This document shows, one piece after another, positions 1 to 6,938 of a stretch of 48,872 bases of DNA. How positions within the stretch are numbered: position 1 is the stretch's first letter; every line of letters starts with the position of its first letter. This DNA comes from JAWXBG01 sp044375415 (GTDB lineage Bacteria; Bacteroidota; Bacteroidia; Flavobacteriales_D; Sanyastnellaceae). The notes below the pieces were generated by a model. That model was not told the DNA's origin. It made no database searches and saw only the letters and a list, made by a program, of their open reading frames with translations. The stretch is from NCBI GenBank assembly GCA_044375415.1, contig JBILMS010000020.1:1-48872 (forward strand), given 5' to 3'. Made by a program: the position numbers and the translations under genes.

Positions 1-45
1 GCGAAGGCTCGCTAAGGATGACGGGCGAGCGGGGACAAGGAAAAC
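1..45 (+). repeat. Partial copy of intergenic repeat family A
   Basis: The window opens inside a copy of the repeat seen complete at 121-272, 284-436 and 1552-1705. The shared part is the GGCTCGCT.AGGATGACGGGC core followed by a G-rich stretch and AAGGAAAA. The GGGCCGC hairpin and the tail of the full copies are missing here. From 46 to 120 I see no gene and no recognisable repeat. Confidence 0.6.
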
Positions 46-120
46 TATTTTGGAACATACTTCTGAGAGCGTTCGCGCTGAATAGTTCTCCGACTAGATC
101 CTCCGCATCGTGTTCAGAAG

Positions 121-272
121 TAATCCTTCGACTCGCCTCCTTCGGAGGCTCGCTCAGGATGACGGACTGTCGCGGGGGGAAGATAAGGGGCCGCTGCGCG
201 GCCCAGGGAACAATAAGTTCTTTGTGTCCTTCACTCCCTTCTTTGCGAAACGAAGTGGCTTTGTGGTAAAAG
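121..272 (+). repeat. Intergenic repeat family A, full copy 1 (about 150 bp)
   Basis: The unit begins TAATCCTTCGACTCGCCTCC. It contains an inverted repeat (CGCCTCC/GGAGGCTCG), a GC-rich hairpin (GGGCCGC TGC GCGGCCC) and a tail with GTGTCCTTCACTCCC, TTTGCGAAACGAAGTGGC and TTGTGGTAAAA. It matches the copies at 284-436 and 1552-1705 almost base for base in the same orientation. Short ORFs crossing it are repeat artefacts. The function is unknown; it could be a palindromic REP/MITE-like element. Confidence 0.85.
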
Positions 273-283
273 AAATGTTCGGT

Positions 284-436
284 TAATCCTTCGACTCGCC
301 TCCTGCGGAGGCTCGCTCAGGATGACGGGCTGTCGCGGGGAGAGAGAAAAGGGCCGCTGCGCGGCCCAGGGAACAATAAGTTCTTTGTGTCCTTCACTCC
401 CCCTCTTTGCGAAACGAAGTGGCTTCGTGGTAAAAG
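284..436 (+). repeat. Intergenic repeat family A, full copy 2
   Basis: This second full unit lies only 11 bp after copy 1, so the two form a near-tandem direct pair. Differences are a few substitutions and small indels, for example CTGCGGAGG instead of TTCGGAGG and CCCCCTCTTT instead of CCCTTCTTT. Between its end and the gene at 521 there are about 85 AT-rich bases that may hold the promoter of that gene, but I see no clear box. Confidence 0.85.
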
Positions 437-520
437 TCGTCATGTTATAGTTTTGTAGTGCACTAATTCAGTGGTATTTCTCGTTATAGATACGTTTTAA
501 AACCAAATCGAATCTACCTT

Positions 521-1498
521 TTGAGGAAGAAATTTTGCTTAATTATAATGCTGCTGGTATGTTTTTCGAATATGCCCGATTTATTCGGCCAGTTTAATTT
601 CGTATCTTCCGAAGTAGAAGCTGCAAAACATTTTGGGTATATTGAAAAAACGACTTATAGAAGAAAAAACCTTCAATACCGAGCTTTTGAACACATAAAA
701 TTTGATTCGACAGGTAAAATACTCTCTGGGTGGGTACTGCATCAAAAAAGACATTCCACCTATTCGAAACATCGAAGACGCAGGAGAATAGAACAAATCC
801 GAACGGACTACCAATTTGGATATGATTCCTCCAATAGATTGATTTCTGTGTATGTTCATGAATATGTGCTTTCCGATTCTGCCTTAATCTCTAAAACACA
901 TTTGAACTATGATTATTCACCTACCAGTCCCGATTCGGTACGAATTATTGAGATAGATACTTCGCAAACACAAATGGGATTGAAATGTGATATCGACACC
1001 TGCATTTTGGATCTTTCAGAAAAAAAATGGAACTACTCTAGTAATGCTAATTGTAGATACAAGGAACCATATACCTACGACGCGATTGGAAGCTACTTAT
1101 ACCGTTACATGCCCCTAGAACATAAGATTGATACACTTGGCTATTGGACTGAAGGATCTCAGAAGTGTCCAAGTATTCGACGATCATACCTCAAAGGAAA
1201 ATTCGAAATTCAAGAAACGGAGGATTGGGGTAATGATACTATTTGCATGCCCTGGTATTTTATGCAGTATTATTACTTCGAAGGTAGAATACATAAAGTT
1301 GTCGATTGCACTATGGGTGATGGATTCTGGTCGTTTGATGAGATAAAGAAAATTGTGAGGAAATTCAGGAGAAGTCAAAGGCTAGACTTCAGGGATGTTT
1401 ATACTTTCAAGTACAATGAAAAAGGGCAACTAGTTAAAATACACTCGACGAACAAATTTATCAAAAATGAGAAGAGTGAATTTCGATATATAGATTAG
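521..1498 (+). CDS. Secreted protein of unknown function
   Basis: A 325-residue protein. The TTG at 521 gives a proper signal peptide: basic RKK, a hydrophobic stretch at about 5-22, and likely cleavage after LFGQ. The next in-frame ATG (548) would remove the basic residues, so TTG is preferred. The mature part is rich in Tyr, Arg and Lys. It has segments such as YDSSNRLISVY and KYNEKGQLVKI that resemble the degenerate YD-like repeats common in secreted Bacteroidota proteins; this is a weak similarity, not a domain call. It has four or more cysteines that could form disulfides. It stands alone between two repeat-filled gaps and is convergent with the esterase downstream. I do not recognise a family. 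Confidence 0.75.
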   Translation: MRKKFCLIIMLLVCFSNMPDLFGQFNFVSSEVEAAKHFGYIEKTTYRRKNLQYRAFEHIKFDSTGKILSGWVLHQKRHSTYSKHRRRRRIEQIRTDYQFGYDSSNRLISVYVHEYVLSDSALISKTHLNYDYSPTSPDSVRIIEIDTSQTQMGLKCDIDTCILDLSEKKWNYSSNANCRYKEPYTYDAIGSYLYRYMPLEHKIDTLGYWTEGSQKCPSIRRSYLKGKFEIQETEDWGNDTICMPWYFMQYYYFEGRIHKVVDCTMGDGFWSFDEIKKIVRKFRRSQRLDFRDVYTFKYNEKGQLVKIHSTNKFIKNEKSEFRYID

Positions 1499-1551
1499 TG
1501 ATCAAAAGTCAGATTATTATAAAGACATGTTTCGATAAAAAAACGCACCAC

Positions 1552-1705
1552 TAATCCTTCGACTCGCCTCCTGCGAAGGCTCGCTCAGGATGACGTATTT
1601 GCTTGCGGGGGCAAGGAAAAGGGCAGCTGCGCGGCCCATGGGACAATAAGTTCTTTGTGCCCTTCACTCCCCTCTTTGCGAAACGAAGTGCCTTTGTGGT
1701 AAAAA
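1552..1705 (+). repeat. Intergenic repeat family A, full copy 3
   Basis: This third full unit fills almost all of the gap between two convergent genes (1498 and 1708) and ends about 2 bp before the esterase stop codon. Compared with copies 1 and 2, the hairpin is altered to GGGCAGCTGCGCGGCCC and the G-rich part to TTGCTTGCGGGGGC. The flanks of this copy and of copies 1-2 differ, so the unit boundaries given here are real. Confidence 0.85.
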
Positions 1706-1707
1706 AT

Positions 1708-2595
1708 CTACAACGAAAACATCTTGAAAAATTTCCACAACTCAACGGATGCGTCGATTTCGGCGGGGTATAGTGAGGAAGGCCATGAATGATCACCGTT
1801 TAGAATTTCGTAAAATACACTTGAAGATGTTTCTGGATCGGAGCCTAGGGTTCCTTTCATTACCATCGGAACATTAGATTTCGATCTTCCTCGTCCGACA
1901 TAATCGAACTGACGAGTTTGAGGGATATTCGAATTCATGTTCCAAAAGGCCAAGGTCTGATCCACGCTCATCCAACCTTTTCCATCTCCTTTTTTGGGCA
2001 CAACTGTATCTGCGGAACCGTGTATCATCACCAAGGGTTTTTTATTGGCGGATTTATACTTCTCTGCGACCGAAGAGGCCATTACCCCTCCTACCGAACC
2101 AATAGCTGCTATTCGTTCTCCCAACTCACATGCTACTTTGAATGTCATAAACCCGCCATTTGAAAATCCACAACAGTAGATTCTTGATACATCAACGTTA
2201 TGATGACGAATTAAACTATCGAGCATGGCTGAAATAAAAGCGACATCATCTTCTTTTCCGGTAGGATAATTCTTGGAAGAACTAATACCGCTGTTCCATG
2301 CTTTGTTGGTGCGGGCTTGAGGATAGGCAACAATAAATCCTGCCGTATCTGCCACCTGATTAAATTCGGTCATGTACATAAAACTGGAAACGGTATCGCT
2401 GTATCCGTGTAAACAAATCACTACGGGATATTTATAATCAGCATCCTTTTTCATCGCCGGTTTGTGAACGATGTAATTGCGAATGGTTTTCCCTTGACGG
2501 ACAGTCTGCAAACTGTGGTCTTGGGCTATTGCTCCAATCGCCAATTGCGAAAGGAGAATGGAGATGATGAGTTGGATTTTCATGGATTTTCTCAT
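1708..2595 (-). CDS. Secreted PHB-depolymerase/feruloyl-esterase family hydrolase
   Basis: A 295-residue alpha/beta hydrolase of the LpqC/PHB-depolymerase esterase type (COG3509-like). The signal peptide spans about 1-24 and ends AIAQ. The HG oxyanion motif is at 63-64, the nucleophile is Ser145 in GFSNGG, the likely acid is Asp196 in HGSADTVVP, and the likely base is His269 in NGDHSWP, so the triad is complete. The family cleaves ester bonds of polyhydroxyalkanoates, feruloylated polysaccharides or small esters; the real substrate cannot be told from sequence. Met5 at 2583 is an alternative start that also leaves a signal peptide. The gene is downstream of katG but separated by a strong terminator, so it is probably transcribed alone. 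Confidence 0.85.
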   Translation of the reverse strand: MRKSMKIQLIISILLSQLAIGAIAQDHSLQTVRQGKTIRNYIVHKPAMKKDADYKYPVVICLHGYSDTVSSFMYMTEFNQVADTAGFIVAYPQARTNKAWNSGISSSKNYPTGKEDDVAFISAMLDSLIRHHNVDVSRIYCCGFSNGGFMTFKVACELGERIAAIGSVGGVMASSVAEKYKSANKKPLVMIHGSADTVVPKKGDGKGWMSVDQTLAFWNMNSNIPQTRQFDYVGRGRSKSNVPMVMKGTLGSDPETSSSVFYEILNGDHSWPSSLYPAEIDASVELWKFFKMFSL

Positions 2596-2613
2596 TTAGC
2601 AAATATCTAACCA

Positions 2614-2641
2614 AAAAAGCAGCCCTCACGAGCTGCTTTTT
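2614..2641 (-). terminator. Rho-independent terminator after katG
   Basis: Arms AAAAAGCAGC (2614-2623) and GCTGCTTTTT (2632-2641) form a 10-bp stem with an 8-base loop. Read on the minus strand the stem is followed by further T residues. It lies 26 bp past the katG stop and isolates katG from the esterase gene. Confidence 0.85.
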
Positions 2642-2666
2642 CAATATTCCTATTTTGATTTTAAAA

Positions 2667-4895
2667 TTACACCAAATCAAAGCGATCCAGATTCATCACT
2701 TTATTCCAAGCGGCAACGAAATCCAAAATGAATTTATCTTGAGAGTCATCGCAGCCATAAACTTCGGCCAAAGCGCGAAGTTCTGAATTCGACCCAAGGA
2801 TCAGGTCAACACGCGTACCAGTCCATTTCACTGAACCTGTTTTACGGTCTCGACCTTCAAAAACATTTTGTGCATCGGAAGTGGCTTTCCACGTAGTATT
2901 CAAATCGAGGAGATTCACGAAAAAGTCGTTGCTCAATGTGCCTACTCTATGCGTGAAAACACCGTGATTTGATCCGTCGTAATTGGTATTAAGCACTCTC
3001 ATTCCTCCAAGTAATACTGTCAACTCCGGAGCAGTGAGATTAAGCAACTCGGATTTATCGATCAACATTTCTTCCGCAGTAGCTAGATGTTTTGCTTTGA
3101 AATAATTTCGGAATGCATCTGCTCTTGGCTCAAGAACTTCAAAAGACTCGACATCGGTTTGTTCCTGTGTAGCATCTCCTCTTCCGGGTGTAAAAGGTAC
3201 ATTAACTTCTTTACCCGCATTTTTTGCAGCAGCTTCAACACCGGCACATCCTGCAAGAACAATCAAGTCGGCAATCGAAATCTGCTTTCCGCCGTTTTGA
3301 GAGGCATTAAAATCTGAACGAATTTTTCCTAGTACTTCCAATACATGAGTCAACTGTGCGGGATTGTTTACTTCCCAATCGCGTTGAGGAGCAAGTCGTA
3401 AACGAGCTCCGTTGGCTCCTCCACGCTTGTCTGATCCTCTAAAAGTTGAAGCAGAAGCCCAAGCCGTAGAAACAAGTTGCGATATGGTTAATCCTGAAGC
3501 AAGGATTTTTGTTTTCAAATCAGCGATATCCGATTCGTTTACCAACTCATGCGTTACTGCCGGAATAGGATCTTGCCAGATTAATTCTTCTTGTGGTACT
3601 TCCGGACCGAGATAACGGGAAATAGGTCCCATGTCGCGGTGTGTCAACTTAAACCAAGCTCTTGCAAAAGCATCTGCAAAGGCATCCGGATTTTCGAAAA
3701 ATCTTCTAGATATTTTCTCATAGGCCGGATCAAGACGAAGGGCAAGGTCGGTGGTCAACATCATCGGTGCATGTCTTTTGGCCGGATCATGTGCATCCGG
3801 AACTGTATTCGCCCCTGCTCCATTTTTCGGTGTCCATTGATGTGCTCCGGCCGGACTTTTAGTCAACTCCCATTCAAAACCGAAAAGGTTCTCGAAATAG
3901 TTATTGCTCCATTTTGTCGGCGATGTCGTCCACGCTCCTTCTAATCCGCTGGTTATTGTATCTCCTCCGCTGCCTTTCCCAAAGGTATTCGTCCAACCCA
4001 TTCCCATTTCTTCGATGCCTGCTGCTGCCGGTTCTTTTCCGACGTATTTAGAAGGGTCGGCAGCACCGTGGGTTTTACCAAAGGTGTGACCACCTGCGAT
4101 CAAAGCTACCGTCTCTTCATCGTTCATCGCCATACGTCCAAACGTTTCACGAATGTCGCGTGCAGATGCAATTGGATCCGGATTTCCATTCGGACCTTCC
4201 GGATTCACATAGATCAATCCCATTTGCACTGCGGCTAATGGATTCTCTAGTTCTCGATCTCCGGTATAACGTTGATCTCCCAACCATTCTTTCTCAGAAC
4301 CCCAATACACATCTTCTTCAGGTTCCCACACATCCGCTCTACCTCCGGCAAATCCGAATGTATTAAAGCCCATGGACTCTAATGCGCAGTTACCGGTTAA
4401 AATCATCAGATCGGCCCAAGATATTTTCTTTCCGTATTTCTTCTTAATTGGCCACAAAAGAAAACGCGCCTTGTCAAGGTTGCAGTTGTCTGGCCAACTA
4501 TTAAGGGGTGCAAAACGCTGTGTTCCCGATCCACCGCCGCCTCTACCATCTGAAATACGGTAGGTTCCGGCGCTGTGCCAAGCCATACGAATAAAAAACG
4601 GACCATAATGTCCGTAGTCTGCCGGCCACCACTCCTGTGAGGTGGTCATTAATTCGAAGATATCTTTTTTAAGTGCTGCGAGATCGAGGCTCTTAAATTC
4701 TTTAGCGTAATCAAACTTCTCGCCCATCGGATTTGATAGCGAAGAATTCTGACGAAGTATATTTAACTTCAATTGATTCGGCCACCAGTCGCGGTTTCCG
4801 GTGCCTCCTCCGGCCACTTGTTTTACGGCTCCATGATTAAATGGACATTTGGCTTCGCCATTGCCCATGTGTTCGTGATGTGTTTTTCCTTCCAT
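2667..4895 (-). CDS. katG: Catalase-peroxidase KatG
   Basis: This is a 742-residue bifunctional haem catalase-peroxidase of normal family length, which breaks down hydrogen peroxide. Key residues are all present: distal Arg103, Trp106 and His107 in RMAWHSAG; Tyr229 in YVNPEGPNG and Met255 in FGRMAMND, which with Trp106 form the Met-Tyr-Trp adduct needed for catalase activity; and proximal His270 in GGHTFGKTHGA. The second, non-haem copy of the fold occupies roughly 430-742. No signal peptide, so cytosolic. The gene is divergent from oxyR across a 96-bp gap that contains a good Bacteroidota promoter for katG, which indicates OxyR control. Confidence 0.98.
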   Translation of the reverse strand: MEGKTHHEHMGNGEAKCPFNHGAVKQVAGGGTGNRDWWPNQLKLNILRQNSSLSNPMGEKFDYAKEFKSLDLAALKKDIFELMTTSQEWWPADYGHYGPFFIRMAWHSAGTYRISDGRGGGGSGTQRFAPLNSWPDNCNLDKARFLLWPIKKKYGKKISWADLMILTGNCALESMGFNTFGFAGGRADVWEPEEDVYWGSEKEWLGDQRYTGDRELENPLAAVQMGLIYVNPEGPNGNPDPIASARDIRETFGRMAMNDEETVALIAGGHTFGKTHGAADPSKYVGKEPAAAGIEEMGMGWTNTFGKGSGGDTITSGLEGAWTTSPTKWSNNYFENLFGFEWELTKSPAGAHQWTPKNGAGANTVPDAHDPAKRHAPMMLTTDLALRLDPAYEKISRRFFENPDAFADAFARAWFKLTHRDMGPISRYLGPEVPQEELIWQDPIPAVTHELVNESDIADLKTKILASGLTISQLVSTAWASASTFRGSDKRGGANGARLRLAPQRDWEVNNPAQLTHVLEVLGKIRSDFNASQNGGKQISIADLIVLAGCAGVEAAAKNAGKEVNVPFTPGRGDATQEQTDVESFEVLEPRADAFRNYFKAKHLATAEEMLIDKSELLNLTAPELTVLLGGMRVLNTNYDGSNHGVFTHRVGTLSNDFFVNLLDLNTTWKATSDAQNVFEGRDRKTGSVKWTGTRVDLILGSNSELRALAEVYGCDDSQDKFILDFVAAWNKVMNLDRFDLV

Positions 4896-4926
4896 ATTTT
4901 AATTGTATTCGAATTCGTATTTGGTT

Positions 4927-4958
4927 CAAAGATATCTGTGTTTTAATCATAAGTCAAA
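4927..4958 (-). promoter_or_regulatory. Predicted katG promoter (Bacteroidota type)
   Basis: Read on the minus strand there is TTTG (4955-4958), a 20-bp spacer and TATCTTTG (4927-4934). This fits the Bacteroidota housekeeping consensus TTTG-N17-23-TAnnTTTG. Transcription would start near 4920, leaving a leader of about 25 bases before the katG ATG. The AT-rich stretch upstream, toward oxyR, is where OxyR would be expected to bind, but I cannot define an operator. Confidence 0.6.
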
Positions 4959-4991
4959 TTGATTATATTTATAACCTCATCAATAATATCT

Positions 4992-5921
4992 ATGACACTT
5001 ACACAACTTGAATATGTCGTTGCAGTGGATACTCATCGTCATTTTGGAATAGCTGCCGAACATTGCTTTGTGACCCAACCGACTCTCAGTATGCAGATTC
5101 AGAAACTCGAGGATGAATTGGGAATTCGGATATTTGATAGGTCTCGTCAACCTGTTATGCCTACGGACATTGGGCTGCACATTATCTCAAAAGCCCGCAT
5201 TGTACTGCGGGAAGCAGGGCAAATCAAGCAAGTAATCCTAGAGCAGCAAGATACCATGTCGGGAGAAATACGTGTTGGTATTATACCTACGTTGGCCCCT
5301 TACCTGCTTCCTTCCTTGTTTAAACACATGCGTGAAACATATCCTCAAGTAGAACTTATCATCAAAGAAGCAATAACCGATGATCTCGTATTCGAATTGC
5401 GGAATAATCGATTAGACTGTGGGCTCGTTGTAACCCCTCTTGAAGACTCCTCCATCACCGAAGAACCCTTGTTTTATGAAGAGCTCTTTTTGTATGTATC
5501 TAAAAACAATCCTTTGTTTCATCAGAAAACGGTAAGTACTCGAGATATAGACCCCGATCAACTTTGGTTGCTGGAAGAAGGCCACTGCTTTCGATCACAG
5601 ATTTTGAATTTGTGTGATAAGCGTAAAACCGCCGACTTTCAATTCAGGTATGAAACGGGTAATATTGATACATTAAAGCGAATGGTCGAAAAGAGCGATG
5701 GCATGACCATTTTACCTGAGTTGGCCGTCCGCGAATTCTCTAAAGCAGAATTGAGATTGGTAAAGCGTTTTCGAAAACCAGCCCCTGTTAGAGAAGTCAG
5801 TCTGGTTACTCATCGCGATCATTTAAAAACCAAACTCATTCAAACCCTAAAAACGGAGATTCAACATATTCTTCCGAAACCTATGCAGAAGTTGTTTAGT
5901 CGGAAAGTGGTGGATATGTGA
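4992..5921 (+). CDS. oxyR: Hydrogen-peroxide sensing LysR-type regulator OxyR
   Basis: A 309-residue LysR-family regulator. The helix-turn-helix occupies about 1-60 and the substrate/redox domain about 90-300. With the start at 4992 the cysteines in GHCFRSQILNLC fall at 199 and 208, exactly the numbers of the two redox cysteines of Escherichia coli OxyR, so peroxide sensing by a disulfide switch is very likely. An upstream in-frame ATG at 4959 would add an implausible hydrophobic tail (MIIFITSSIIS) and is rejected. The gene is divergent from katG, its probable main target. It ends at a bidirectional terminator shared with rpoD. Confidence 0.93.
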   Translation: MTLTQLEYVVAVDTHRHFGIAAEHCFVTQPTLSMQIQKLEDELGIRIFDRSRQPVMPTDIGLHIISKARIVLREAGQIKQVILEQQDTMSGEIRVGIIPTLAPYLLPSLFKHMRETYPQVELIIKEAITDDLVFELRNNRLDCGLVVTPLEDSSITEEPLFYEELFLYVSKNNPLFHQKTVSTRDIDPDQLWLLEEGHCFRSQILNLCDKRKTADFQFRYETGNIDTLKRMVEKSDGMTILPELAVREFSKAELRLVKRFRKPAPVREVSLVTHRDHLKTKLIQTLKTEIQHILPKPMQKLFSRKVVDM

Positions 5922-5926
5922 AAAGA

Positions 5927-5950
5927 AAAAGCCTCCCGAAGGAGGCTTTT
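5927..5950. terminator. Bidirectional terminator between oxyR and rpoD
   Basis: Arms AAAAGCCTCC (5927-5936) and GGAGGCTTTT (5941-5950) form a perfect 10-bp stem with a CGAA loop, with A-rich and T-rich flanks. It sits between the convergent stops of oxyR (5921) and rpoD (5953). Confidence 0.9.
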
Positions 5951-5952
5951 GA

Positions 5953-6822
5953 TTATCCGAGATAAGATTTGAGAATCTTAGATCTGCTAGTGTGTTTTAA
6001 GCGACGAATCGCCTTTTCTTTAATCTGACGAACACGCTCACGTGTTAAGTCAAAGCGCTCACCTATTTCTTCGAGGGTAAGTGGATGTTCTCCATTTAAT
6101 CCGAAGTACAGGCGAATCACATCTGCTTCACGGCTGGTAAGAGTACGAAGCGATCTTTCGATTTCTTTACGCAAACTTTCGTGCATCAAATCAGTATCCG
6201 GTGGTGGTGAATCGTTGGTCTGCAACACGTCGTACATCGTTGAGCTACTATCGTCACCATCTTTCAAGGGTGCATCCATACTCACGTGGCGACCGCTGTT
6301 GCGAAGACTCTGCTTCACTTCGTCTAAGGTCATTTCAAGCACTTCGGCCAATTCTGCGGGCGTTGGAGGTCTTTCGAACTCCTGCTCGAGTTTGGCAAAT
6401 GCTTTATTGATTTTGTTGATCGAACCGATTTTGTTGAGCGGTAGTCTTACAATACGGCTTTGTTCGGCCAATGCCTGAAGGATACTCTGACGAATCCACC
6501 ATACGGCATAGGAGATGAACTTAAATCCGCGGGTCTCATCGAAACGCTGCGCAGCTTTGATCAAACCGAGGTTTCCTTCGTTGATCAAATCCGGAAGCGA
6601 AAGACCCTGATTCTGGTACTGTTTGCTCACCGATACAACGAACCTCAAGTTCGCTTTGGTCAACTGCTCAAGAGCAGCCTGGTCGCCTTGCTTAATGCGC
6701 TGCGCCAGTTCTACTTCCATCTCGGCAGTAATCAGGTTCACACGACCGATTTCCTGAAGATACTTATCCAGGGATGCGGTTTCGCGATTGGTTACCTGTT
6801 TGGTGATTTTAAGCTGTCTCAT
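5953..6822 (-). CDS. rpoD: Primary sigma factor RpoD (SigA)
   Basis: A 289-residue sigma-70 factor of the short Bacteroidota type that lacks region 1.1 and the non-conserved region. Region 1.2 is near the N-terminus. Region 2 runs about 50-125, with DLINEGNLGLIKAA and the ISYAVWWIRQSI recognition part. Region 3 is about 130-210, and region 4 ends with LTLEEIGERFDLTRERVRQ, the helix-turn-helix that reads the distant promoter element. This factor is expected to read the TTTG / TAnnTTTG promoters noted in this window. It lies downstream of pnp on the same strand with a 116-bp gap and may be partly co-transcribed with rpsO-pnp. Confidence 0.96.
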   Translation of the reverse strand: MRQLKITKQVTNRETASLDKYLQEIGRVNLITAEMEVELAQRIKQGDQAALEQLTKANLRFVVSVSKQYQNQGLSLPDLINEGNLGLIKAAQRFDETRGFKFISYAVWWIRQSILQALAEQSRIVRLPLNKIGSINKINKAFAKLEQEFERPPTPAELAEVLEMTLDEVKQSLRNSGRHVSMDAPLKDGDDSSSTMYDVLQTNDSPPPDTDLMHESLRKEIERSLRTLTSREADVIRLYFGLNGEHPLTLEEIGERFDLTRERVRQIKEKAIRRLKHTSRSKILKSYLG

Positions 6823-6919
6823 TGTCTTAAAACTCTATTTCGAATATAGGATGATAAATAAACATTAAACTTTCCGCTTCTCAAAACTTTCGTTTAGAGA
6901 ATTGGGCGCAAACTATGCA

Positions 6920-6936
6920 CATACGATCAACGTATG
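6920..6936 (-). other. Small stem-loop just after pnp
   Basis: CATACG (6920-6925) pairs with CGTATG (6931-6936) across five bases, 2 bp beyond the pnp stop. No T-run follows it on the minus strand, so it looks like a 3'-end stabilising or processing hairpin rather than a terminator. Confidence 0.35.
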
Positions 6937-6938
6937 GT

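Noticed and set aside
3591..3944. 117-codon plus-strand ORF inside katG
   Set aside because: Shadow of the katG frame, which is fully supported by active-site residues.
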